From the NCBI GenBank assembly GCA_947650285.1, contig CANTFL010000458.1:1-64000 (forward strand): a DNA stretch of 64,000 nt, read 5' to 3'. The translations under genes were made by a program, and so were the position numbers. Source of the stretch: Hyaloperonospora brassicae (lineage: Eukaryota; Oomycota; Peronosporomycetes; Peronosporales; Peronosporaceae). Shown piece after piece: positions 1 through 14,000 of this stretch. Under the pieces are notes generated by a model, which had not been told where the DNA came from, searched no databases, and was given only the letters and a program-made list of their open reading frames with translations. Position 1 is the first letter of the stretch; every line of letters begins with the position of its first letter.

Positions 1-666
1 TGAACCTCTGCCACACGATAACCAGAGAAGACACTCTTCGTGCAGTAACAGAAACTTTAGTCTAACACTACCAGACCAGCTATTTGAACAAAGTCAGGAG
101 CACCGCCTAATTATAATTCTGTTGAAGGTCTTAAATACATAACTGAGAGATGCAATGTAGGGGATTCATTTTGCACCAGGTGATTGCTAATATGCGAAAA
201 TACACCACGAGAAAAGAAAGCTACCACACTGCACTTAATATAGGACAAAAGGAGAAATGGACCACTACGTAAGACAATATAAAAATGCGATACAAGCCAT
301 ACAAATATATGTAAAAATTATAAACATATAATAGAACAGGAGAGATTTATATATACAAAATTAAAAAAATTGTTCCATTTTATCACGGAAAATTAAAAAG
401 TGCCCCAGATAATTGGAAAAAATATCCCACGTCCTAGCACACTTCACTAACTTAAGCGCAGCACACCGATACAAGTTCTGATTCTGTTTTTTATGATGGT
501 TCCCAACGCACTTTCTATGAGCACAATGCAACCTACCTAATCCCTCACACTAGGTGCGGGCAATTTAGAGTGCAAGCGTTTAAATCCTATCGTTATAATA
601 AACCGTGTCATTCCGTCCTGAATGCACCTTGGTAGAAGCAGCACCACACTCGTCTTTTTATAGCAA

Positions 667-688
667 CACACACACACACACACACACA
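667..688. repeat. (CA)n microsatellite
   Basis: About eleven uninterrupted CA dinucleotides, followed by an A-rich break. Simple repeat, no gene. Confidence 0.9.
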
Positions 689-1017
689 AACACGTACACT
701 GTCCGTCATTGAGTCAGCACGCGCGTGTTGCGGGATTTAGTGCACGCGGCCCCATCCACTGCAACGACTGCATCTCGTGCCTTTGCCCCCGCCAAACGCG
801 ACTGCATCGTCATCTGCGGCTTCTCCTGGCTGGTGCGTTTCCAAGACTTGAGTTCGACTGCGACTCGGAGTATGACTTCGACTCAAACTCCTCCGGCGTC
901 GGAACGGACTCGGTGAGCGTCGACGTCGCCCACTGAGGAACGGCAACGGGACACGTCGAATCATAAACGCCCGAGCGCGGAAATTCGATCCTACAAGTAG
1001 AACAATATCCATAGAAA

Positions 1018-1160
1018 CCTCAGCAACTACAACAAAAACAGCAGCAGCAACCTCAGCAACTACAACAACAATAGCAGCAGCAACAGCAGTAGCAGCATCA
1101 ACAATAACCACTGAAACAACAATAACCACTGACACAACAATAACAACACTAATAGCACCA
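1018..1160. repeat. imperfect CAA/CAG/ACA triplet repeat
   Basis: A purine/cytosine trinucleotide-biased stretch on the plus strand. Read in one plus frame it gives Thr/Ala-rich sequence without a stop, and in another Gln-rich sequence with stops. No start or flanking conserved domain supports translation. Confidence 0.7.
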
Positions 1161-1689
1161 CACAGAATCAGCACCGAGTTAATGTGATACGGCCACGACC
1201 GATGATATGAAGATGTGTTTTGGTCCTCATATCTCGTGTCTGCGCCTGCAACTGTTGGCTGCAAGCGAAGCATGCCCGCGGCAGAACCCTCTCAGCGGCT
1301 TCCCAAACAGGGCGGGGTTGGTCACAAGCTGTACAATGGGAAAACGAAATGATTAAGGACGTGTGATATTATGTGTGCCACGTTAGCTTGAGCATACTAG
1401 GAGGTGACGCATTTGTTTATTTTTGCAGTAAAAATGAGAATTTTTTAATTTCCCTTACAATATATATACCAAGATAATCAACAAAAAAATTATACAACTA
1501 GATCGAATAATACAAAATATACCAAGCCTGTTTTTGATGGTCAAAATATTACACCCTCTTTGTTTCACACTAAAAGGTTTTTAACGAAGTCTATTCAGTT
1601 AAGGGATGTAGTTACCTACGTCACGATGGCGTGTTTCCGTCTGTCCATCACTATACATTTCATTTCTGTGTATTTTTAGCAAGGAAACC

Positions 1690-3030
1690 CCTGTCTTGGA
1701 AAACCCCTCTGATCAGCATGCAATATCTACTAGCGATGACGTCGACTTTAACCAGGCTGCTACGCTTTGACAGGCCCTACGATTGTGACCGCATTGTTTA
1801 CACATTCCACATCGTATGGGATGGCGCTTATCCACTTTCTCAGTTGATAGTTGAGATGGCATCCTCTTCTTTTTACGCGCCCTCTCTTTTTACGAAATGG
1901 ATGTGGCGATTCACACACATCTGTCAAAGCATCTTTAACACGAGCGGTAACACCTGATCTTCTGATCTCTCCGAAAATGCTGCTTCAAAAGTCTTTGATT
2001 TCCACGAGTCATGAAAATATGGAATCATTTCGGCAGATTTTCAGTGTGCCGAAGCGCAAGTAGAGCATTGACAAAATGAGAGCCGACATCCTTGAAGTAC
2101 CGGCACGAGTATCGAACAACCTTGTAACAAAATTGAGCTGCAAACTTCACCAGGATTAACCTTCATTCCCCTACCGGATCGTGAAAACGAAGCATGAGGT
2201 AGATCTTACATCAATTTTACCCCATGCTTCAGCGGACAGTTTCTTTTGTCCACCAGAGATGCATATGGCGAAAGTACTCCCCACCTTTTACTTTGCTTAC
2301 GTTTTTCAGCCTCACTAACTCGCCACGTAACTCTCAATCTCCATTAATCAGTTGATAATTGGAAGTCTTAAACATTCTTGAATGCCTGCTTACAGCTTCC
2401 ACGTTAGTTTGTGTCATAGTGTTGTATACTGGACTTGGGGAGTTAGCTGTCGACCATTTTTCAGAGCCAGAAATCTTGAAGCCGCGCTATCGCACTTTTA
2501 TACAAGCTGGAGATGTCCACTTCCGCCTTCTCGCGGCAACCTTTGTCCCTGAGCGATCCAATATCCACGCCATATTCTTCAACTTTTTTCACTTGTATTT
2601 CTTGTTGAAATTCTCCATCAGATGCCGAAAGCAAAAAAGTGAGGCACGTCTGGTGCAGTTGTCTACACCGCATTCATACGTTCCATTGTCTCTATCCGAT
2701 ATCATGAATGCTGGAGTTGGTCGAGTTGGTGAGTAGGAAATTTAAAACCCGAGTCCGATACTGTTTATTCTCCACCTAGACAAAGTATGTCTCCAACAGT
2801 TTACATCTCGTTGTTGCCATTGCTAAAATAATCAACCTGGAGACCCCACCAATGCAAGCCTTCAGGAACGTGCTTTTCACGTCAGATCCACGCTCGCTGA
2901 ATGGCTTATGAGCTTGCATCCCTTCTCGGAAAATGACACACAATCGCATAAGCTCAGCATCCACGATGCCGAGCTTCGTTTCATGACCTCGATCATTCAG
3001 TAATCATGTAGATAGAATAAGGTTGTATAG
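1690..3030 (-). pseudogene. degenerate MULE (Mutator-like) transposase
   Basis: Reading the minus strand across frame changes gives successive MULE landmarks in the right order. A block around 2590-2640 reads FCFRHLMENFNKKYK, matching the conserved 'hxfCxxHxxxNxxkk' part of MULE transposases. About 2395-2460 gives a WSTA...YNTMTQTNVEA segment, like the family's 'WA...Y...TsNxaEs'. About 2086-2160 gives a SWIM-like CRYFKDVG segment. About 1770-1815 gives a CX2CX4HX4C zinc knuckle (RCGMCKQCGHNRRAC), typical of MULE C-termini. In the intact family the enzyme cuts and moves elements with long terminal inverted repeats. Stops and frameshifts show this copy is dead. The N-terminal half probably lies at 3030-3790 but I could not recognise it, and I could not locate terminal inverted repeats. 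Confidence 0.72.
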
Positions 3031-3790
3031 ATCAGTAGCACTGCCGAATAACTCAAGCTTTAATCTTTTTTTAATCCTCCAGAACACAGTTCATTTCGAT
3101 GGTAAAAATCCCTTCAGTCGTCAACTTCATTTGGATCATCACGGGTGTCACTTTCCCTCTTAAAGTCTGCGTCCCTATCTCGGTCTGCAGGGCTTACAGC
3201 AATTTGTTTCGCAGTTGCATATCTACGATACGCTGTGGATGATTCCAAAACTTGGCAGGAGTGCAAAAAAAGCAAAATAAGTTGGAGGGCAAATGTTCGT
3301 GAAAAGGAAAACTGCACCACAAAAACAGTCATCTTGGGTGTACACACAGCTTGTAATGTCGCTTATCACTTGAGACAACACGATACGGCCGGTTCCACTG
3401 TCGGTTGTATTCAATTGCAGCTTGAGTGATGTCGCTTTTGTCACTGTAAAACCTTTTTCGAAGAAGCTGCTAGTTTGCTGCTGTCGTCGTCGCTTTCCAT
3501 CTGATGTGCGCAAAATCACAAGTGCTGATGTAGCCAATGAGAGGGAGAAGATGTGGTACATCAATAGTTTCCCACGCGACAGTATAGACTATATTGACAA
3601 AAATGAGTGTGGCTATGTTATCCAAAAAGGGGTGTATAGTTTCCAGTACAGTAAACCGGCTTAGTAGATTTTTTTGTATTTTTCGATCTTGTGATATAAT
3701 TTTTATTTGCTGATCATCTTGGGATATATCTATATAATCCTCAAAATAAGAAACAGTGATGTAAGGAAAACGACGGACTTTCCACAAGTT

Positions 3791-6024
3791 AAAATCGTAC
3801 GTGGATACTAATTAGTTCTTTGTATAATTTTTGTAGGACAAGTGTCGCCCAACGCTATATATAAAAGAGCATTCCGGCAATTTAGTAGTGTCGGATCAGT
3901 CTTTTGCGTCCGTTAATCACTTCGACTAAAGCCATGGATAGATATAAACTCTAGTGCATTTTCCACAAATCACATGAACTATAAGGCGAGAAGATCATTA
4001 TGTATATTAACCGTACGTCAATCGACTGTCAACAGTGTAGCATAACGACGTGTCAGTAGGTTTCGCCACATGTTTGACGTGGATCAATTGGACTAGTCTG
4101 CCACGCTTGCGGCCATTATTTCATCCATGGCAGATCAAACTTTCGTCTACCTTCGGAGAACATTTCTGTACTATCCAGATCAACAGTAGCATCAATTCCG
4201 AACATCAGCAGTTGCTTTTTACTGTCATTTCTTCCCGTGAGCTTTGTGTAGTTTGTTGAAGCATATAATTCACACAACGAGTCCGGCGCATCTACGTGAC
4301 AACCTTAATAGCACCAAAATCGATCATTTAGCTCTCCACTAACGTTTCTCACTCGATGTTGTCTGTCTATATTTCATCTCATAATATTCGATTCGCACAA
4401 TAAATATCATATTTCTATTGCTACGCATCTTGTTGGCGCTTTATTATCGAATAGATACTACGCGATACTACCAGGGCAACATCTACATAAAATTACGATA
4501 TTAAAGCAGAAAATGCGTCAAACGAGTTAGCAGTCATGTGACCCTGCAAAATCGATGAGCATCACTTTCAAAGTAATTATGACGCGTCAAAATAATCTTC
4601 TCCTTCTCGTATCAAACTTCGTCGACGTAAGATATTATAACGGAGCAAATGACGAATAAGTCAAGAGATGTAAAAAATTTTGGGTGAGATTATATGACTC
4701 CTCTCTAGCTATATGTACATTAGGGTGCATAAGGTGTACATAGGTAACGATTTTTATCTCATAGTCGACTATTTTATATGCTCATCGTGAAGGATATTGG
4801 GGCTATAGTTTTAAGGCCTTAATGCAACGACTCCTTACCTAGAGTAAGACGGGTCACTGTACGCTGTGCTGACACAGTACAAGCTACCTACCATGACCAC
4901 AGTGTAGGCAGGTGTCTCGGCATCTCATGGGCATTTGATGTGGAAAGGTAGGTAAGTCTACAAACGATGTTTTCATTGTGGGCACGCCTATGTGGACCAC
5001 ACCGTCATAGCCACCGCCAGAAATGGATCTTAGTAGCGCCGCGAAATGATCTGTAGGACCTGACGGAGGTAGAAATATATTTAGCTCTTTATTGTACTAA
5101 TCAGGAGCATCATAGTACGATAAGTAACTATCGCCCTCTTTCAACTAGAACATAACTTTTTTATATATGAGTCCAAGTAACAACATACATGCCTTACTCA
5201 GCGCACTGCCCGCCCCAGTAAAAGAGGTCAACGTAGCGTCACCAAGCTCGAAGTCTTCGGACACAAATAGCTCGACAATCATTCCGGCACCGGAGTACGG
5301 GGTCAACTGCAAGAACTCCTGGGCTTGCTATAAACTCAGAGGCAAAACCCAACAGCTACGTACCAACTAGCCAGAGACGGAGCAGCACACCCTATCAGCA
5401 CCGTCGGGCACTTCAAAATCCTTGATGGAGATGAATAGAGCTATAGGCATGACGATTAAAGACTTAATGCATTAAAACCTTTCCGAAGCGTTTGGGATCG
5501 AAGCGCGACTCCGTCAAATTAGCACAGAGAACAGCCTCTCAAGTATGCTGCGGAACAACATCTTCATAATCACGCCTACAATGAGACGCGATCAAACACT
5601 TTTTACTCATGGCAAGAAGCCTCCTGATCAAGCGCATGGGAGCTAAAAACATCTTTAAGCTATCGAGCAAGCGAATCTCGACGGAGAGCGTAACGGGGTG
5701 AGCTCGTTACATAAAATCGATTCGAGTGTATCAATTTTTAAATATCATCTATCTCGATAATATTTAATCAACATAACTCGAGAAGAGGTGATGTTGGCGA
5801 AATTTTTACCCCCGATATTAACATTCTTGGGTGCTTTACTTCTTGGTTAATGTAAACGGTACATCAACAAAATTTACCACCAATCGATGCTGGACGCGCG
5901 GAATAGGTGGTGATCTAGAACCCCACATAAAAGATTGTAGTTTACTATACTTAGATCAAGACCTAAGATGATTTACAAAGAAACTTAAGTATATCTAATA
6001 CAGTTCTATTTTCCCTTTAACAGA

Positions 6025-6060
<36 letters not shown>

Positions 6061-9000
6061 ATCATTCGAGTTCGTTTACTTCGCTGCGCTTCCATACGCC
6101 ACGTTTACGTGACGTCGGGAACACGCATCCTTGTGTTCGGTCAACACTAGTCCTTACCAGTCATCTATTAAGGTCGTGCCCTGTTACAGAGAGTCTCCGA
6201 TAAGAACGACAAATAGGGCCAATCTAGCGCAAGCTCAGGCTAAACAACATTTTAGATTGAGGCACTACGTCAATCGCAACAAGCGGCTGGGAAGCCTCAG
6301 ACGCACTAGTCAGTAAACATGCAGGCCGGGATAAAGAAACAGCACTGCTGAAACGTGTAAACATAAATATTTATTCAATGTCGGCAAGTAGCGAATTTCG
6401 ATAAGTGGCTGAATATCAAGAGAGATTGCCCCATTGTGAACTTCACGAGAATAGGCTTGCCGAGCATGCCATACTACAGGTGAAGAGCGAGGAAATAATC
6501 CAGCAAAGCCGTTAGCATAGGCAAGGTATTCAAGCTCAGGGGCTCAAATTTTACCAAGAAGAGGCTAGTACTACCACGACCACAAAATAGATTTTAAGCA
6601 CTGACAAATAAAAGGATGCCGCGAAAGCTACCCAAAAGCGCATCTTGTTTTAGTAGAACAGTCAACAATAATGGGATCAGGTCAAGTACCGACATGTAGA
6701 GAAGGTCTCTAGGAGGTCCCACTATAGTGGCCGAAGCCCTATGTAGAGGAATAAAAGTACGTGACATAGTACTAATGTAATTATCCGCTTAAACTCATTG
6801 AAATTAGTCAAGATCTGGTCTAAGAGCAGCCGAGTACTTCCACAACTTACGGGGCGATTAGTACGCCACAACGTAACTCTGGGGTATTCAAATATATAAA
6901 TGACGTACGATACGCTGCACACATCTATTAAATGCAAACGGTGTCATTGTTAAGGCCATGGAGGTCTCCAGAAACAGCTGGAACGACCTTTTGTTATGTG
7001 ATAGAAATGTGGCGTGCACAGGGCTTTATCTTCCTGGATTTTGTAAAATGAAGTGTGTACTTCTGAAATAAATAAAGACTTTGTTTGCTCGATAAAAACA
7101 CAAGAACTATAGATAGTCATCAGGGCAGCAACTTTGCTGACTGGAAACAATAGAACGCACATTTTTTCACTGCGTCCTCAACATTAGACAAGCCGGAGAC
7201 ACATCTGCAAACGAGAACGTATGCACGTGATCCTTATGCGTGAATAATGTCCATATTGAGCCCTTTTGCCGAATGGCAAACAGGACACAAAAAGGGGTAA
7301 TAATGTACAATTTGCACTATCTAGCATCGATGAACAAATCGGCCAAATTTGAATTTCGAACTCCAAAGCCAGCTGTCACCTCATAGCCTACAAACGACTA
7401 CGAAATGATACACAATCCTGCTATTGCGTCAAAGGGATGAAATGGCCCATTAAATTTCACTTAAATCACTTTGAAACGGACAAGGGATTAATCCTTGTCA
7501 AAGTGATAGGTAAATTTGTGACCCTAATGAACGCATTTATAGACCCGAAACGTATGCATCCGACATTCATATTTCAATGTAATCGTTTTAAACGAGAACG
7601 ATCGCGCGTAGATGGTCGACGCGCACAATAGAAAATGCAATAAAGATTATCAATTGTTCATAATTTCTACGTTGTTGGTTTCGTACAAGCTTTATAGAAA
7701 CGCAGCTTAGTGAGCATAATGATGGGGGATATCGCCCATATTAATAAAGTTGATGACTAAAGGGTTCGTATATGATCTCTAATAAATCTTCTTCATCGCT
7801 CTGAACATCCTGCGTATTACAGCATGGAGCGATTGTCCAAGGACCACAACACCGGCATAGTTCTGACGAGCACACAATACAAGATTTTTTTGCCGTCTGC
7901 TGAAGGAATACAAACATGCTCTAGCCTATCAACGACAATGGTACAAAGAGCTCTTGCTGATCATATAAAAGTGATAACATGCAGCGACATTAATAGGCCC
8001 GTATCGCTTCGAGATCGCAAAATTAAGCGCAATGTCTTAGACTTCATCAACTACACGACCATTTAATGTCGCGTCATTCTGGCGGCATCCAAAGACATAT
8101 AGGATAATGTGAATCAGCAATTTTAGAGTGCTTCAAAAAAGATTTACCTGCTGAGTTCACGTGCGTACCACGGACAACAGAGTCGAGTATGATAAGGTTC
8201 ATTTGCTTTGAAGAAAGTATAAAACATGTGTTAAGATAAGCCAAAAATTAAGGGGAAATGGTCAAGGCGGACCGCATGCATCTGATTACAATAACAGCTT
8301 TCGATAAATGCCTTTGTCGAGCCTGGATATGATACAATCCGAAGGTCGGTCTATTTAATATGCTGTCGACAAACATAACTGAAATACCTACAAAGTTGAG
8401 CTTCGGCGCAAATTGTGATTGAATTAAATACATCAAATCTCCTCGATACGGTCAATTTTATACCGCAATTTGCCGTTTTTTGAAGACCTTGGTAAGTGAT
8501 CTTGAACGAAGCGGTATGATTGACATCGACGTTGACAAAAATACCAAATTAGAGGTATAACAAGGTGCACTTACCCAATATCCAGAAGAGACTTACTACG
8601 TGACATGTGCGAAGCGTGGAGAGATGCTGCCCCCAAAGGCAAATTAGAAAAGACAGGCATCATTTCGAAATAGATCTGATAATAATTTTGAAAAGCTTGC
8701 AAATGAGAGACGGAATATGCAAGTGTTCGCATTTTGAAGCCAAAATCGCTGGACATTAAAATACAATCGGGCCTTCTTCCGCACCTGTGCACGCGCCAAA
8801 TTTTTGGGAAAAAATGGTACTCTTTGCAACACCGGCGGGGAGCGTAAAGATCTGTCAACATATCGAAGAGGTGACATTGCAGGGGATACGGGAGACGCAC
8901 GTAGAATAGTTCTAATGGAATTCAACATAATATCGAAGATTCTAGCGCAAACTTTGCGTACTTCTTAGACTCTAGGTCGTAAGACAAAAAACTTCGAAGT

Positions 9001-11040
9001 CCGGATGCGTGCTCAAAAAGTAAATCATATTCCAAAGCGTTTGCGTTACTCGATGCAAAGTAGGCATGAAGGGATATCCGAATAAATGCAGCAATGTCTA
9101 GCCTGCACAGGAAATAGACGTATACGAGAAGTTAGCCGCTGACAAATCAGTGGAACGATACAAGGAACGTCTAGTATCATGCGCCAACGGATATTTACTC
9201 GGCCGAGATTACGCGTAAGTATTTTTGCCGTTCCATGGGCATGTTGATCGCCAAGTGAATGCTTACCCTCGCCTTGATAAGGGGTGTCTGAGAGCAAATC
9301 GACGACTTCACTTTCGCGAAGTAGAGACGGACGTCGGAGATGGATACAACATACAGAAGAGACTCTTCCTTTTTTTGTAATACAGAGGCATAATAGGCAC
9401 TTGGCTCACAAAATTTATAGCGAATTTTCTGACACTTCATCTTAAGCCTAAAAACATATTTTGACGGAAGTACGTTAGTACGAACACCTACAGAACAAGC
9501 ATACGAGTCTAGGTTTCACTAAAATTATCAATGCTTCTTGCGGATTCTACAAAAATGGTTAGGGACAATCAAAACCGATTTGTGTCCATGTGGTTGATCC
9601 TACGGTCTTCACCACAAATATAAGCCATCTGTGAATTTTGTATTCTCTAATTGAGAGACTTGATTCCAAGACGTCGGACCTGTCATGGTAATATTTCGGT
9701 ATGAGTATTGAGTACAGCCTTTATCGTGGATACGCATTCTTCAAAGGGGTCAATTTTTATAAATCCTCATTAGCCCTACAGAGTTTTGTGATCGATGGTA
9801 GATAGCCCGTTAAAGTTTAGTTGTTGTACGTGCTCTAATATGTCAATATTACTTGGCATATTTTCCTCGGACGTCATTCACCAACTGTCGTTGACTATAA
9901 AAAAATTAATACGACGCGTGCTATGGTGCCTGGCTGTTTTGCCATATGTTCAACTCCAGATGCAATCACATACCTTTAATGATCACATCTATCGCGTGAA
10001 GACCATGATTTAAGATGACTACGCTATCGATTCTAAAACTTGCGAGTCGGTCAGCTGAATCATGACCAAGGTCCACGACATGGTGGTGGTCTAGAGGACT
10101 CGAACCAGGAGCCGTTTTCCGCTCTTTGGCTGATCCCGCGATCTTATTTTTGCATCAGCCTTGAATTTAAAACAGATTTTGGTAGCTCACTAATTAAACG
10201 AGTAAAAAGGGTTTTCCAGTGCGGCCACAGATGTCTATGGCCATTGATTAATTAGGCCGCCATCAATCAAGTGGCAAATGTGTGCAGCAATATGCATGCG
10301 AGCACTTTGAGACAATGTCAAGATATGCTGCAGATGATAGAGAAAACATTGAAACTAAGCTCTTCCGGCGCAACATGTGAAGAACCCCCAAGACGTTATC
10401 TATTCGACATAGCTGCGCCTTCCTGCCTTTGCGACGGTATAAAAAGTAGTTTGGTGCGGGAAAAGGTGTCTTTCTCAAACGATGTGTAGTATTTTGGAAA
10501 TTGTGAACACGCCTATGCATCCATCATCCAAAATTCACCACTTAATCTATGTCAGTATAAGCGCATGGCTTGATATGCAGGAAATATGCGTTATCACTAC
10601 ACGTAGCTACTTCTGTACTTAATAGACACGTCGTATCAAGACAAGGTTTTCACACGTTTCAGTCAACTCGTCACACACTCAGTCGAACACACGAACCAGT
10701 CAAAAAGAATTGTTATATGAAAAAAATCATGATTCAATGATCTTTAGTTGTCCATATTTAGTATTGTTATGACTATGTTCAACAATACATAAATTAAAAA
10801 GCTATGTGCTTACCACCCATTGCACTTACACGGGAGTGACTGAAATTAAAGGCAGTTTATCGAATAGCCTACATCGATAAATGAAAAGAACTACTATAAT
10901 AAAAGCATATGAAGGTCGGTTTTTGTAAAACGTTTACTCAAAAAGACACATTTGGAGGGCAGAAAAAGATTGAAATATTATTCTGGCTAATTTATTAAAA
11001 TATATAAGAAATACGCAAGCCTAATCCGTCATATAAGTGT
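3791..11040. other. AT-rich, gene-poor tract
   Basis: Only short frames without recognisable domains, signal peptides or exon-like continuity. Minus-strand frames at 8571-8928 and 9046-9440 and plus-strand frames at 5167-5370 and 7824-8066 were read and match nothing I know. The texture (frequent stops in all frames, high A+T) is that of decayed repeats. The only distinctive site is the poly-G run at 6027-6059. Confidence 0.5.
6027..6059 (+). repeat. 33-nt poly-G homopolymer
   Basis: An uninterrupted run of 33 G residues inside an AT-rich stretch, flanked by CAGAGA and TATCATTC. It could form G-quadruplexes. It could also be an assembly or sequencing artefact at a join. Confidence 0.9.
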
Positions 11041-11044
11041 ATAT

Positions 11045-14000
11045 GTAGCGGGGAACTGGTCGCTATGTACTGACTTCATTGCGCAGCTATCTCGCACTGT
11101 CACAGTGTGAGATAGTGCCCTAATAAGTAACGTACATGGTACGTTTGAGGAAGACATAAGCCCGGGCGGCTATGCTTATTTGTAAAAAAGTAAAAAAAAA
11201 CTTTATATATATATAATTTATTAAGTTCTAGAATATGTCTTGTATTTTTATCCCTGTAGTATCTGTATTAATATAGCAACGTCAATGGTGACGTCTACTC
11301 ACCACTCATTGCGCGATTTTGGTAGCGATTGGCGGGTTGATATAATGACCTATATAAATTTAATGAGTTGAACCTTGGGTCACCACAGCAATAGCACTGA
11401 GCTCAGTGACACTGTAAGCCAATAACAGATATAAAATTCGTTACCATCATTTTTGTTATGACTGATAATATCGTGTAACATGCCCACCTTGCTCATCACC
11501 CCACCCTTTACTTGATTTATACACGTGTAACCATCTAAAGTTTTTGTCTTCCCCCCGTTGAATAGCTTTGGCGGATAGCAATTGCTGGTTCAGATCCACT
11601 CTTTGTGACCTTGCATTGTATATTAAACAGTCCCATGTGACGCGCAGCTAAAGCCGCAAATCAGTCAACTGCTCGAGATAACGCGGCAGGAATTCTTCGT
11701 CTGCTGATATGTCTTTACCTGCATCACATGATGCTGCAGGCGCACGCGGTACTGCACCACGTGCAGATGGTGGATCAGTCTGAGAGCTCACCTACTCTGG
11801 AGACTAGGATGGTCAATTCGACTCGTAAAAGGTTGCTACCCCACCCGGATCACCCGTGACGGCTATCGCCGAGCCTTCACCGGCTCTGACTGACAAATTA
11901 CTCATGAACTGCGTCAAATTCGTTTTGGCTCAACTGATTATCCGGGCTATTTTTTGGGTACGATCGCTTCTGCTCACTCGCATCCGCTTTATTACTACGA
12001 TGGCGCGGTCCATCGCGGTTTAAAAGTTTGTGTACCACATCCACTGTTGGAAACGCGTCCTAAGGCTTCTGTTGTCTAGCGAGTTTCTGATGACAAGCCG
12101 TGGATTTTTCTGAACGGTTGATCAACAGCTTTTACGGTGAGACAAACACATCCCATCATATACCTTTATTTTTTTCCCACAAGGCTTGAAGACCTTGACA
12201 GCAGCGCAAGAAATATTCTCGCTGAAACATGTTTTTACCTCTATGCTTTGTGTAAGCGTCAATGGTACAGTGGTAAGTACAAGCGTGACAAGTAATCACT
12301 GTTACAATCTTGGAATGCGTTCATCTATAATGTCCAAAAATTTGGCGCGAAGCATGGCTTCAAAAAGATTACACGGCACGTGTCAGGTTGACATTGGAAC
12401 TTCGATCTATGTACGATACAAGTTACATGGGTTGTATCGTGAGACATGTATTCCTTGCCTTACGTGGGGTGACACATGTGTGTGTTGTATTAGAAACTCG
12501 CAGCGTGTCCAAAATAAAATTGTATTTTCTTTGTTTGCCTTGGTGAAAGGCTTATGTCTCGACAGAGATGCGCGACGGGATTGATAATTCGAAATCCGTC
12601 TAAGGCGCAAATGCCGCGTGGTTTCCGATAGTCCTCGGACTCATCGGCTGTGCCTGGTCTCATTGCTTGAACAGATTTACAACATCAGTCATCTGCTAAG
12701 CACGAGGCTCTCCGCTGTCACACTAGGTTAAATACCCTCTCCAGCAAACGAGGTAGCTTGTTTGCTGTCGCTCATCTCACTGTAGCTCAAATTGCGCTTC
12801 ACGTGTAAGCGTTGACCACCGTGAGAGTCTACCAGCAATTAAGTTGGAGGCAGAACTACCAGGTCCGACTGACTTGTAGGACCTGCAAGAGACGACCTAT
12901 CAATACCGCATTCTCTGCTAGATGCAAGAGTACGCTTCTTACGATTCCAAGCATCGCCTCATTATATCGGCGGCTGTGCAGTGCTATCGTGCCAATTGGG
13001 TTGATGACCAAGCAAAGTTTGCTTTCGCTTAACTTAAAAAAAGGAACGGGCTTGTTGTCTATTGTTCAATCCGGAATCAGCGCTAGACCGCGTTCGTGAA
13101 AAACGAACTCGATACATTAATTCGTGACCACAACAATAAGATGGGGTCATTGAGCGTGGTCACTATCTTCGTTCATAAAAGAGGTCACGTACTGATTTTA
13201 CGGGCTGAGCCGCCAAACATACACGTAGGATATTTTTGCATCCTACGAGGCAACATGATCGTGTATTCCCTGCCTGGAAGATGCAATGCAATGCACAAAA
13301 CGGACCAATGTATTTTGGAAACGTTATAAATGCCGACATTAGTGACCGAGCGTCCAGGTAATATCACCTTAGACATTTGTACATGGTCGATACCCGTAAA
13401 TAAAAGCGCTTTTGCTCTTCTAATCTCATCAGCTCTCCGGTTCTGTCGGTCTACCGGGTCAGCGGTGGACTCGTGCACAAAACAGAACCTCCGATTCTCG
13501 GGTCAGCAGAAATTCCTCTGCTGACTCTGTTTTATTTGTATCAGTGCGCTTAGTGCTCACTACTAAGAAATGTTACCCCCCCCACTTAAGCGAGGGTGTC
13601 ATCAACTTAGCTGGTACCCTCATTGGTGATGGTGAATGTACCATAACCGTCATTATCAGCATCGTCAGTGATAGCGGAGACACTATATCTAAAGATGGTT
13701 TGTTCTTCGATATCTACCTGGTCGACATCCGCATCGTACGGGACGATGTTGGTGTCGACACATTATGAGCAAGAGCCAGAATTGATTTTGCTTAAGCAAG
13801 TACCTCCCCCTCTTCAAGGAGAGTCATACTCTGAAAGAGCTGAAATGTGTGAATAGCGTAATTAATTCATGAAGAATGAGGTGTGCGTTGGGGACGCATG
13901 CCCCGAGTTGTTAACAGCAAACTATACAAATGGCGAGAAGTCACATCAACTCGTAAACGAATGAGCATATCCTGACAGTTTTTGTTCGAGAACACGATCG

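Larger units (their letters stand above)
1..1560. other. AT-rich tract without a recognisable gene
   Basis: No frame here resembles a known protein. The tract holds an 11-unit CA microsatellite at about 667-688 and an imperfect CAA/CAG-type triplet stretch at about 1018-1160. A minus-strand open frame over 737-1273 reads as Val/Ala runs through the triplet repeat, so it is most likely a by-product of composition. I see no splice-linked exons. Confidence 0.5.

Noticed and set aside
737..1273. 178-codon minus-strand frame
   Set aside because: Consists of Val/Ala and Arg/Ser runs produced by the triplet repeat on the opposite strand; no domain, no exon context.
4820..5060. Possible small inverted-repeat element with CTACCTACC/GGTAGGTAAG segments
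   Set aside because: The matching segments are short and imperfect and do not bound a unit with target-site duplications.
10080..10110. tRNA-like B-box (GGTTCGAGTCC on the minus strand)
   Set aside because: No matching A-box, anticodon stem or 5' acceptor strand at the right distance upstream, so it does not fold into a tRNA.
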